64,000 nt of DNA from Winogradskyella tangerina (GTDB taxonomy: Bacteria; Bacteroidota; Bacteroidia; Flavobacteriales; Flavobacteriaceae), in assembly GCF_003260205.1 (NCBI RefSeq), contig NZ_QERF01000005.1:62001-126000 (forward strand), in the 5' to 3' direction. Below, one piece after another: positions 10,074 through 19,267 of the stretch; within the stretch, counting starts at the first letter, position 1, and each line of letters begins with the position of its first letter. The translations under genes were made by a program, and so were the position numbers. The notes under the pieces were generated by a model. That model worked only from the letters and a program-made list of their open reading frames with translations, was not told where the DNA came from and made no database searches.

Positions 10074-10580
10074 ATGAAATATCTATTCGTATTTATGCTA
10101 TTGGTTCTCCTTCAAAATGTCGGAGCACAGAACAATTCGGAGTATAAAATAATTAGTTCAAACTTAGGAAGTAGCGGTTCTTCTGCATCCATTCAAACTG
10201 AAAAAGGCACGTATAAGGTGAGCCAAAGTATTGGGCAAGCGAGTGTTATCGGAACCCACCAGAGTAACGGATATTATTTAAGACAAGGCTACCAACAACC
10301 TCTTGGTAAAGTAAAGATTTTACAAGATTTCAATTATGAATTAGTTGCCAAGGTATTTCCGAATCCTTTCAAAAATGCAATTAACATAAGCTTTTCAAGC
10401 CCGATGCAAAAGAACATTTCCGTTTTGCTTTTCGATATTAATGCAAGGCTCATTCGATCACAGAACTTCTTGCCTGCACAACAAATCCAATTGCAATTGA
10501 ACGATATGGCGATGGGCACCTATTTTCTGAGAGTATCATCTGGGAAAAAACGATTCAACACTAAAGTCATCAAGATTTAA
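10074..10580 (+). CDS. Small T9SS type A sorting-domain protein
   Basis: A 168-residue protein with a signal peptide (cleavage near VGAQN, residue 19), a short N-terminal part (YKIISSNLGSSGSS, then QSIGQASVIGTHQSNGYYLR) and a type A T9SS C-terminal domain: VFPNPFKNAI with PNPF at 96-99, then GTYFLRVSSG and a final KVIKI. Such proteins cross the outer membrane through the Por/Gld secretin and are released or anchored to the surface. The N-terminal part matches the short leader common in gliding-bacterium surface proteins. It starts a run of four closely spaced genes that ends at 19183. Confidence 0.88.
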   Translation: MKYLFVFMLLVLLQNVGAQNNSEYKIISSNLGSSGSSASIQTEKGTYKVSQSIGQASVIGTHQSNGYYLRQGYQQPLGKVKILQDFNYELVAKVFPNPFKNAINISFSSPMQKNISVLLFDINARLIRSQNFLPAQQIQLQLNDMAMGTYFLRVSSGKKRFNTKVIKI

Positions 10581-10604
10581 AATACAACCTTAAAATCACT
10601 TATC

Positions 10605-12812
10605 ATGAAAAAAATAGTTACACTAGCCTTCTTTATTTGTTTTTCAATGTTTGCGGCAGCACAGACTGATGGGATAACCTATCAAGCCGTGATTATTGGT
10701 CCGGATGACCTTGAATTACCAGGTATTGATGTCGAAGGAAATTATCTTCCAAATGCCACGATTGCAATTAGATTTACCATTTTAGATAGCGGAAATCAGA
10801 TTGAATTCCAAGAAGTTCAGATCACAGAAACTGATGAATTTGGACGCATTAATCTTCTCATTGGTGATGCCGAACACGATTATTTTAAGGAGATTAGTTG
10901 GGACGGAACACCAAAGGATCTTAAGGTTGAAATTGATTTTGAAGCAGGAAGCAATTTCCAGGAGCTAAGTAGAGAACGGTTAACTTTTTTACCTTTTGCT
11001 TACCATAGAAATATTACCGCAACAGGAACACTCACAGTAGATGATAGAACATTTTTGAATGGAGAACTTCAGGTTGAAGGTCCGAGTACAATAAACAGCT
11101 CTCTTGATGTAAACAACGGTCCGTTAAGTGTAAACAATGGTAATGCAACTATCCTTACAGGTGATCTTACGACTGACGGAATTACTAATCTGAATAGTGT
11201 TTTAAACGTCAATAATGGCAGTCCGACCAACCTTTCTGGGAATCTAAGTGTTGGGTTAAACACCTCGATCAACGGAACACTAGAGGTTGTTGGATTAACT
11301 ACCTTATATGGTGGACTTCAAGTTTCTGGGCAGGCGGCTTTTGAGGATTTGTCATCAGAGACTTTGGTAGTTGCTCAAAGTACAGACTTGTTCGGTTCTA
11401 CAAATGTGTCTGGTAGTTTGATTATTGATGGCTTGGGTGAACAGATTAGGATCACTTCCGATATGCCAGATCTCGATGCCAATTTTGCCCAAAAAGGTAA
11501 TCACCCTTTATTAATCGATGGTGGTCGCAATGGTATTGCGATTGAAGTCATTGAAGGAAGAGATAATGAAACCAATTTCATCACGTTTTATGACCAAACT
11601 TCAACAATTCCTTGGGGTCGAATTGAAGGTGAAACACCAGAAGAGTTTGAAAATAACGCGGATTATGTTTTTGATCAGTCCTCATTAGACTATGATATTT
11701 TTGATGGTGGCGTTGATTATGCCTTCTCTCTTATCGATGGTATTATCGCTGCAGGAGCTCTAGGGGCAGCCTTGGCGGATGCAAGACCATGTGCAGGATT
11801 AGGTGCCTGTATTGTGAGTCCAGGACCAGCAATGATCGCTGCGGCGGTGGCACAGGTGGCTATAGAAGCTGGGAAAATTACTACCTCCATCATCGCTATT
11901 GATAGAGCTACAACAGCAAAAAATACTTACGACAATAACAAATTGTCACTTCAAGGTGTGACCTATGCATCTGGTGCTGGCGATTATGCAGAATACTTAC
12001 TGCGTGAGAACAGTAGTGAAACCATGACTTATGGTGATATCGTTGGTGTTATTGGTGGGAAAATCTCCAAGAACACCGAAAATGCAGAACGCGTAATGGT
12101 GGTTTCTTATCAACCAATTGTTTTAGGTAATATGCCTGAGACCAGCAAAGAGGAAGATTACGAGAAAGTGGCATTTATGGGGCAGGTGCCCGTGAAAATA
12201 TTCGGTAAGGTGAATATTGGTGATTATATCATTCCGAGTGGAAAAAATGATGGTATAGGAATAGCAATAACTCCCGATAAGATCACTTTGGAAAATATTA
12301 AGAAAATCGTGGGTATTGCTTGGTCTAATCATGAAAGTCTAGTTGGATTTGGAATGGTAAATGTTGCCGTTGGTTTAAATACAAACGACCATAATCCAAT
12401 TATAGAAAAGCTTGAAGATAAAGTGGATCGTCAGGCATTGGTGATCGATCAGTTGAAGTATGAACTAGCATCATTGACTGATAGAATTTCAAATATAGAA
12501 AAAGGGACGACTTCAATTCAAATAGACCCAGATCAAACGGAAGATCCATATAGTCCAAGACCTTACGAAATTGTTGACAACGGTCATGGTGAAACCATAT
12601 ATTTCCAACTGACTCGCGAAGATATTATTGAGGGTATAGACTTGGCCGAAAAGCAAATGCGCGATGGCGGTATTGACATCGAAAATAACGAGTTCTGGAA
12701 AAAAATGAAGACTGATACTTCTTTCAAAGAAGCTTTTATCAAAAAGTTACAAGAGAAGTTCGACAGAGTTATGCACTATCACAAGGAAATTGATAGCAAA
12801 GACAGACATTAA
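10605..12812 (+). CDS. Exported fibre-like protein with a Peptidase_G2-like domain and coiled coil
   Basis: 735 residues with a signal peptide (FAAAQT). Residues 20-135 (GITYQAVIIGPDDLELPG and on to LTFLPFAYHRNI) match the N-terminal domain of many Bacteroidota tail-fibre-like surface proteins. Residues 140-290 are a strand-rich repeat region with LxVNNG/LxVxGxTxL units. Residues 378-425 form an unusual Gly/Ala-rich hydrophobic segment. From about 455 comes SGAGDYAEYLL, then VAFMGQVPVKIFG and GDYIIPS, which resemble the intramolecular autoprocessing (Peptidase_G2/chaperone) domain of phage tail fibres. Residues 602-635 are a heptad coiled coil, probably a trimerisation stalk. There is no T9SS tail, so its secretion route is unclear. 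It sits 24 bases after the T9SS gene and 24 before the LRR gene. The processing role is inferred from motifs. Confidence 0.65.
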   Translation: MKKIVTLAFFICFSMFAAAQTDGITYQAVIIGPDDLELPGIDVEGNYLPNATIAIRFTILDSGNQIEFQEVQITETDEFGRINLLIGDAEHDYFKEISWDGTPKDLKVEIDFEAGSNFQELSRERLTFLPFAYHRNITATGTLTVDDRTFLNGELQVEGPSTINSSLDVNNGPLSVNNGNATILTGDLTTDGITNLNSVLNVNNGSPTNLSGNLSVGLNTSINGTLEVVGLTTLYGGLQVSGQAAFEDLSSETLVVAQSTDLFGSTNVSGSLIIDGLGEQIRITSDMPDLDANFAQKGNHPLLIDGGRNGIAIEVIEGRDNETNFITFYDQTSTIPWGRIEGETPEEFENNADYVFDQSSLDYDIFDGGVDYAFSLIDGIIAAGALGAALADARPCAGLGACIVSPGPAMIAAAVAQVAIEAGKITTSIIAIDRATTAKNTYDNNKLSLQGVTYASGAGDYAEYLLRENSSETMTYGDIVGVIGGKISKNTENAERVMVVSYQPIVLGNMPETSKEEDYEKVAFMGQVPVKIFGKVNIGDYIIPSGKNDGIGIAITPDKITLENIKKIVGIAWSNHESLVGFGMVNVAVGLNTNDHNPIIEKLEDKVDRQALVIDQLKYELASLTDRISNIEKGTTSIQIDPDQTEDPYSPRPYEIVDNGHGETIYFQLTREDIIEGIDLAEKQMRDGGIDIENNEFWKKMKTDTSFKEAFIKKLQEKFDRVMHYHKEIDSKDRH

Positions 12813-12836
12813 AAAGATATTTGCAAACAAATTCGT

Positions 12837-15800
12837 ATGCGAACTAAAGTTATAACAGGTCTTGTTTTGGTGTTTTGGTGCTGCCAGTTTCTGAACGCAC
12901 AAACCACTGCCATTCCAGATCCTATATTTGAAGATTTTCTTGAAACACATAGCGCAGATGGTGCGGTGGTCAGTGTAGGTGATGCCATGAGCTTAGGAGA
13001 TGGGATTGCCAATAATGGTCTCGTTTTTACAGATAGGATTGAGGTGGTAACTTCAATAAATTTAAGTAGTTTAGGCATTTCGGATCTTTCAGGAATTGAA
13101 GACTTTCAGGCCTTAGAAACTTTGATCTGCACGGATAATGATCTTACTACTATTGATGTTTCAACAAATACCAATTTAATCACCTTACTCTGTGGGTCAA
13201 ACTTTCTAACAGAAATTGATGTAAGTACTAATCTCGATCTTGAGACGCTCAATTGTTCAGATAATCAAATCGAAGTGTTGGATATTTCATTGAATACCGC
13301 TTTGAGGAGTTTAACGGCATCAGATAACAAGATCTCTGCTGTTGATCTTTCTAATAATACAGAGTTGACGCTTCTTAGTGTTTCAAATAATCGAATTCAA
13401 GGTGAGTTAGTGGTAAGTAACAATTTGAATTTAGAAGGATTGTTTTGCGCCTCAAACCAGATCTCTAATTTAGACCTTACGTCGCATACTTTATTGAATA
13501 GCATTGATGCTTCTGATAATTTATTGACCAACTTAGATTTAAGTTCTATTAATACGGTAATTTGCCCAGATCCTCAAACGGACCCTGAAACTCCTTGTCA
13601 GGATGCAGGACTCATAAATGTTTCAAGAAATCAACTGATTAGCTTAAACGTTGCAAATGGATTTAATGATCTGGTTACCATTTTCGATGCCTCGGATAAT
13701 CCTGATCTATTCTGTATTCAGATTGATGCTGGATTTACACCCAATGGTTGGGTCAAAGATGATTGGACGTATTATACTGATGGCGTTTGCGTTGATATTT
13801 ACACCTATGTACCCGATGATAATTTTGAACAAGCACTGATCGATCTCGGCTATGATGATATCCTTGATAACTTGGTGCTTACTGCCATTATTAACACCTT
13901 GGTAGATTTAGATATTTCAGGCGCTGCTATTACAAGCCTTGAAGGTATTGAAGACTTTGTTGCTTTAGAAATTTTGAATTGTAGTAATAACAATATCGAG
14001 GATGCCGAATTCTCAAATAACTTGGCATTACTAGACCTTAATATTGCGAATAATGCTCTTGAGACGTTTGATATAAGTACTAACGTAGCTATTACTGATC
14101 TTGATTGTTCAGGGAATCTGCTCACCAATTTGGATGTGAGTTTAAATTCCAATTTAACAAGTTTGAATTGTGCCAGTAATAATCTGGTGAATTTAGATAT
14201 CAGTTCAAATCTGATGCTCGCAACGCTGAATTGTGAAATGAATCAGATTGAATTTCTTGATATCACCTCAAATACCGCACTATCAGGATTGTTCTGTAGT
14301 AATAATAATTTGTTTGCGCTTAATCTCAATAATGGAAATAATGCATCGATCACGGATTTTGATGGAACTAACAACCCAAATTTATTTTGTATCGCAGTTG
14401 ATGATGTGGCTTTCGCAAATGCAGCAGCCGGATGGCAAAAAGATGCTGCGGCCACTTACAACACAAATTGCGGAACCTATGTTCCTGACGATAATTTTGA
14501 ACAAGCGCTGATTAATCTTGGTATCGATTCAGATGGTACGCTTAATAATTTTGTACCGACCGCTGATGTCGCTGTGGTAACCATTTTAGACGTTTCAAGT
14601 TTATCTATTGAAGATCTTACGGGTATTCAGGATTTTGTGGCATTACAAGATCTTAATTGCTCTAATAATAGCCTGTCAACTTTAAATCTAAGTGCTAATG
14701 TTACTCTAGAAATTCTCGATTGTTCAATGAATCAGATCGAAGCTTTAGAGTTAACTTCAAATACAGCCTTAACCTCATTGTTGGTCGGCAATAATGCACT
14801 CAATTCATTAAATATTGAAAACGGAAACAATGCCAATCTTGTGGTATTTAATTCAACAGTAAATCCAAATCTTTTTTGTATTAATGTTGATGATGCCATT
14901 GTTGCAAACATCCCCGCAAGTTGGCAAAAGGATGATTTTACAACCTATAATGGCGATTGTGAAAACAATCGTTTCACACTAATCCCAGATGCATTTTTTG
15001 AACAAAACTTGATCGATCTGGGTGTTGATGATCTAATAGATGGACAGGTTTTAACAGCCAATATTGAACAGATTCAAAGTTTGGATGTTAGTGATGCGAG
15101 TATTTCAGACTTAACCGGTATTCAGGATTTTCGATCGCTAATTGAACTCAACTGTAGTGGTAATTTTCTTGAAAGTTTAGATGTGAGTAATATGATATTT
15201 TTAGAACGACTAAACTGCAGTTCTAATGATCTATTAACCAATGATGTCAATGCTACTGAAGGTGTATTTAATACCACAGGAACTACTAGTTTAACTGAAC
15301 TTTTTTGTGCCGACAATTTTCTCACTGATTTAGATGTTTCGCAAAATCCAAGTCTCGAAATTTTGGATTGTTCAGAAAACAATTTGAATGTGCTCAATGT
15401 ATCTTCAAATACAATGTTACGTGAGTTGAATTGTTCGAATAATAATTTACTAGAACTCGATATTAGTAATGCTAATCTGCTTGAAGACCTAAAATGCGAT
15501 AGCAATGATTTGAATAGCCTCCTTACCACTAATACTTTAAATACCACATTGTTGAGCATCAGCTGCGTTAATAACAGTTTAGAGACACTCAATATTATAA
15601 ATTATTCAGTATTACTCAGGTTAAATGCAGGTTCAAACGAATTTACCCAACTCGATACTTCAAGTAATACCGAGCTTGAATATTTAGAGCTTACCAACAA
15701 TCAACTAGTTAGTGTCAATGTTACAAATAATCCTGATCTCATAGAATTAATGCTGGCGCAGAATGCGCTATCAGCTATAGACCTAAGCAGCAATATGCAG

Positions 15801-18485
15801 CTACAACATTTAAATTTTGATTTCAATCAGATCACACAGCTTGATCTAAATTCAAATACTAATCTTAGATCAATTTCAGGTTCAAACAACCAGATCACAG
15901 ATTTGGATTTAAGCACTAATACAAATCTTATTGAATTGAATTTCAGCTCAAATAATTTATCAAATGTAATCTTGTCTAACGACCTTAGTTTACTGAAAAG
16001 ACTCAATCTTAGCAATAATCAGATCGAAAGTGACATCGATTTGTCTACAATGGCCACTTCGGCATGCATCTATCAGCCTGATCAAACTGAATTTTGTCCT
16101 GAAACGATTATCATTGATGTATCTAACAATCTTTTAAGTTATCTCGATATCAAAAACGGAATAAATGGAGAAATCGCAACTCTGAATGCTTCTGGAAATC
16201 CAAATTTAACCTGTATTCAAATCGATGATGTTGATAATATTGGCATTTCCTGGATTAAAGATGAAGCTGCAGATTACAGTGAAGACTGCAATTTTGGAGA
16301 AACCTTTGTGCCAGATGATAATTTTGAACAAGCGCTCATTGATCTAGGTTTGGATTCTGGACCTTTGGATGATTTTGTCATTACAGCAAATATTGAAGGA
16401 CTACTCACTCTTGATATTAGTGGCAATGGCATTTCAGATTTAACAGGAATTGAAGATTTTGAAGCACTCGAAAACTTTAACTGTTCTGATAACTTATTGT
16501 CGGAAATAGACCTTAGTTCAAATAGTAATCTACTGAGTCTTAACTGCTCAAACAACCAACTATTGGAGTTAGAGGTGTCTAATAATAGTGCATTGAACTC
16601 TATTGATTGTTCAAACAATACAATTAGTAGTATCAACCTTAGTAATAATACAAATCTTGCAGATCTCAATATTGCCTCGAATAATTTCACAAGCTTTTTG
16701 CCCAGCGATGTTTTGTCGCTACAAGCCATTGATTGTCAGGACAATTTTATTATTGAATTAGATTTTCAATTTAATACAAATCTTACAAGTTTGAATTGCC
16801 AATCAAATATGTTGGAATCTCTCAATATTAAAAACGGTCAGAATAATTTACTGGCGAGTTTTGATGCCCAGAATAATCCAAATTTACTTTGTATTGAGTC
16901 TGATGATGGTACAATCCCAGCTGGTGCCACTTGGCTAATCGATGCGACGACACAGTTAGCTGTAAATTGCTTTTTCGGACAAACATTTGTCCCAGACGAC
17001 AATTTTGAACAGACCCTAATTGACTTCGGATATGATTCAGGTCCGTTAGATGATTATGTTCTAACAGCAACTGTAGAAACCATCACTTTTTTGGACCTTA
17101 GCGGACGAAATATTTCCGACCTTACGGGCATAGAAGCATTTGTAAACCTCACCACACTAAATACTGAAAACAATACGATCTCAGTTTTAGATTTAAGTTT
17201 GAATGCACTTTTGGTTAACCTCGATATTTCAAACAACTTACTAAGTGTTTTAGATGTATCTAACCTTTTAAATCTTGCCAGTTTAGATGTTTCAAATAAT
17301 GATCTAACAGCGCTTAATATTGAATTAAATACAGCATTAACTGAGGTCAATGTTTCAAACAATAACATTTCAAGTTTGAATGTATCTACTTTAAATTTAC
17401 TTGAAACTCTAAATTGTGCTTCAAATCAAATTGCGAGCTTAGATCTTTCGCAAAATTCAAATCTTAATTTGCTGTTTTGTCAATCTAATGCACTCGTCAG
17501 CGATCAGCTAAATGTACAGAATGGTAATAATGAAAATATTCAGGTATTTAATGCGGTAAACAACCCTGATTTGGGGTGTATTCTAGTGGATAACCCTGTG
17601 GCTGTTGTTAATAATGAAGATGGTTTCTACGATAATTGGACAAAAGACGACACCGCGAGCTATCAGATCATATGTGATGATGCTGACAATGATGGTATTC
17701 CAAACGAAGATGATCTATGTCCAAACACACCATTTGGAGCAACCGTTGATCTTTTTGGCTGTGCTATAGTGAATCTTCCACCAGATAATTTTACGGTTTC
17801 TATCACAGGTGAAACCTGTTTAAATAGTAATAACGGAATGATTACAATTGCGGCTCAAGAAGTGTATAATTATACTGCAACGCTCACAGGTGAAGGATTC
17901 AATCAACAATTCAACTTTTCTAACGATATTGATATTCTTAATCTCTTAGCCGGCACCTATACCATGTGTATAACAATTGCCGAATGGCCAGACTATGAGA
18001 TTTGCTACACCATAATCATTACTGAACAAAATCCTTTAGAAGTGTTTGCAGGGCGAATGGCAGACACTAATCAGATTTCTGTAGACCTATCTGGAAATAC
18101 TAAATATCATGTAGAGTTTAATGGCGAATTATTAACCACCTATAATTCATCGCTACAGTTTGAATTGGTTCAAGGTGAAAATATATTGAAGGTAAGCACC
18201 GATCTTGAATGTCAGGGAACATTTGAAAAACGCTTCATTTATGCCCAAGATTTTTTGATATACCCTAATCCATTTAATGAAAGTTTCAAAATCTATAACG
18301 GCATTTTAGATGACGATGTTAGTGTTGAAATTTATTCAGCTTTAGGTCAACTTATGGTTTCTAAAAAACTTAAAAACAGAGGGTTAGAAATGGCGGTTGA
18401 CACTAAGAGTCTTCCTTCTGGGATATATTTAGTTAAACTTAAATCTGAGACAAGTACGTCTTTCCAAAAAATTATCAAGCGATGA
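12837..18485 (+). CDS. Giant leucine-rich-repeat surface protein with TSP3-like motif and T9SS sorting domain
   Basis: 1882 residues with a signal peptide (LVFWCCQFLNAQ). The body is built of 21-residue LRRs of the form LxxLNCSNNxLxxLDVSxNT, dozens of copies. They are grouped in six modules, each opened by a (Y/F)VPDDNFEQALIDLG-type cap: an early variant near residue 25, then near 323, 548, 714, 1156 and 1384. Each module closes with a NPNLFCIxVD...WxKD segment. After the LRRs come a calcium-binding thrombospondin-3-like stretch (DADNDGIPNEDDLCPNTP, about 1614), an Ig-like strand region, and a type A T9SS tail with PNPF near 1810. It is probably exported to the cell surface for adhesion or ligand binding. 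The next gene overlaps by 4 bases. Confidence 0.88.
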   Translation: MRTKVITGLVLVFWCCQFLNAQTTAIPDPIFEDFLETHSADGAVVSVGDAMSLGDGIANNGLVFTDRIEVVTSINLSSLGISDLSGIEDFQALETLICTDNDLTTIDVSTNTNLITLLCGSNFLTEIDVSTNLDLETLNCSDNQIEVLDISLNTALRSLTASDNKISAVDLSNNTELTLLSVSNNRIQGELVVSNNLNLEGLFCASNQISNLDLTSHTLLNSIDASDNLLTNLDLSSINTVICPDPQTDPETPCQDAGLINVSRNQLISLNVANGFNDLVTIFDASDNPDLFCIQIDAGFTPNGWVKDDWTYYTDGVCVDIYTYVPDDNFEQALIDLGYDDILDNLVLTAIINTLVDLDISGAAITSLEGIEDFVALEILNCSNNNIEDAEFSNNLALLDLNIANNALETFDISTNVAITDLDCSGNLLTNLDVSLNSNLTSLNCASNNLVNLDISSNLMLATLNCEMNQIEFLDITSNTALSGLFCSNNNLFALNLNNGNNASITDFDGTNNPNLFCIAVDDVAFANAAAGWQKDAAATYNTNCGTYVPDDNFEQALINLGIDSDGTLNNFVPTADVAVVTILDVSSLSIEDLTGIQDFVALQDLNCSNNSLSTLNLSANVTLEILDCSMNQIEALELTSNTALTSLLVGNNALNSLNIENGNNANLVVFNSTVNPNLFCINVDDAIVANIPASWQKDDFTTYNGDCENNRFTLIPDAFFEQNLIDLGVDDLIDGQVLTANIEQIQSLDVSDASISDLTGIQDFRSLIELNCSGNFLESLDVSNMIFLERLNCSSNDLLTNDVNATEGVFNTTGTTSLTELFCADNFLTDLDVSQNPSLEILDCSENNLNVLNVSSNTMLRELNCSNNNLLELDISNANLLEDLKCDSNDLNSLLTTNTLNTTLLSISCVNNSLETLNIINYSVLLRLNAGSNEFTQLDTSSNTELEYLELTNNQLVSVNVTNNPDLIELMLAQNALSAIDLSSNMQLQHLNFDFNQITQLDLNSNTNLRSISGSNNQITDLDLSTNTNLIELNFSSNNLSNVILSNDLSLLKRLNLSNNQIESDIDLSTMATSACIYQPDQTEFCPETIIIDVSNNLLSYLDIKNGINGEIATLNASGNPNLTCIQIDDVDNIGISWIKDEAADYSEDCNFGETFVPDDNFEQALIDLGLDSGPLDDFVITANIEGLLTLDISGNGISDLTGIEDFEALENFNCSDNLLSEIDLSSNSNLLSLNCSNNQLLELEVSNNSALNSIDCSNNTISSINLSNNTNLADLNIASNNFTSFLPSDVLSLQAIDCQDNFIIELDFQFNTNLTSLNCQSNMLESLNIKNGQNNLLASFDAQNNPNLLCIESDDGTIPAGATWLIDATTQLAVNCFFGQTFVPDDNFEQTLIDFGYDSGPLDDYVLTATVETITFLDLSGRNISDLTGIEAFVNLTTLNTENNTISVLDLSLNALLVNLDISNNLLSVLDVSNLLNLASLDVSNNDLTALNIELNTALTEVNVSNNNISSLNVSTLNLLETLNCASNQIASLDLSQNSNLNLLFCQSNALVSDQLNVQNGNNENIQVFNAVNNPDLGCILVDNPVAVVNNEDGFYDNWTKDDTASYQIICDDADNDGIPNEDDLCPNTPFGATVDLFGCAIVNLPPDNFTVSITGETCLNSNNGMITIAAQEVYNYTATLTGEGFNQQFNFSNDIDILNLLAGTYTMCITIAEWPDYEICYTIIITEQNPLEVFAGRMADTNQISVDLSGNTKYHVEFNGELLTTYNSSLQFELVQGENILKVSTDLECQGTFEKRFIYAQDFLIYPNPFNESFKIYNGILDDDVSVEIYSALGQLMVSKKLKNRGLEMAVDTKSLPSGIYLVKLKSETSTSFQKIIKR

Positions 18486-19183
18486 AAAAGTTGATCTATT
18501 TTGTACTTATATTTTTAGTGTCAATTTCATGTAAGGATACAACTGACGACGGGCCAATTGGAAATCCCAACGGAGGAGATGATCCAATTGAAGGGGTGCG
18601 TTTAGTATTCCCTTTTGAAGATTCTCTGTGCAACGAAGGTACTGACCTTACACCAACAGAGAGTACAGTCTTTTTTGAGTGGGAGCCAAATGATGGTGCC
18701 CAGACTTATATTCTTACTGTTGAAAATTTAAACAATGGGAATATCCAACAGTTTGAAACCGAAGATTTTATATTCCCAGTAACTATTCAAAGAGCGGTGG
18801 CCTTCCGTTGGTATGTAAGTTATAATTCTCAAGGAGAAGCTCTAGATAGTGAGATTTGGAACTTCTATAACGCAGGTCCCGGAGTTCAAACATATGCGCC
18901 ATTTCCAGCAGAAATAGTGTCACCAAGTATGGCTCAAAATGTACCAAGCACAAACGCCGTTTTACTTGAATGGGAAGGCACTGATGTTGACGGCGATATT
19001 GTTAATTACGATATCTATTTTGGAACTCAAAATCCGCCAGAATTAAATACGAGTAATTTTGCTTCAGATCAATTGACAGTTACCGTTAGTCCAGATACCA
19101 TTTATTACTGGGAGATTGTTACAAGAGATGCTGAAGGCAATACTTCAGAATCGGGTGTATTTCAATTTAAAGTCTTAGACTAA
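18482..19183 (+). CDS. Lipoprotein with two fibronectin-III-like domains
   Basis: 233 residues. The start ATGA overlaps the stop of the LRR gene, so the two are translationally coupled. Lipoprotein signal LIFLVSISC has lipidated Cys17 followed by KDTTDDG, an acidic run like the surface-export signal of Bacteroidota lipoproteins. Two beta-sandwich domains follow (about 40-125 and 138-233), each with the VxLEWE(G/P)xDxDG...YxxxV pattern of FN3-like modules. It may hold the LRR protein at the cell surface or take part in the same complex (inference from coupling). No enzymatic motif is visible. Confidence 0.75.
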   Translation: MKKLIYFVLIFLVSISCKDTTDDGPIGNPNGGDDPIEGVRLVFPFEDSLCNEGTDLTPTESTVFFEWEPNDGAQTYILTVENLNNGNIQQFETEDFIFPVTIQRAVAFRWYVSYNSQGEALDSEIWNFYNAGPGVQTYAPFPAEIVSPSMAQNVPSTNAVLLEWEGTDVDGDIVNYDIYFGTQNPPELNTSNFASDQLTVTVSPDTIYYWEIVTRDAEGNTSESGVFQFKVLD

Positions 19184-19256
19184 TCATTGTTTTTTACCTG
19201 TTAAAAAATTATCTAAAAAATACCAATCTGTAAATTTCGAATCTAAAAGCAATTGT

Positions 19257-19264
19257 TATTTTTG
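19257..19264 (+). promoter_or_regulatory. Bacteroidota -7 element TATTTTTG upstream of guaA
   Basis: A match to TAnnTTTG four bases before the guaA ATG. If used, the transcript would be almost leaderless. The -33 position is TTT rather than TTG, so support is partial. Confidence 0.4.
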
Positions 19265-19267
19265 CAC

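Noticed and set aside
10605..12812. Prophage or tail-fibre cassette
   Set aside because: The fibre-like protein has a signal peptide and host-type surface genes on both sides; no other phage gene is present.
15122..15592. Antisense frames in the LRR gene (also near 16274-16729 and 17054-17368)
   Set aside because: They arise from the periodic LRR codons read backwards; each is a Ser/Leu/Lys-rich string, and the sense gene is clear.
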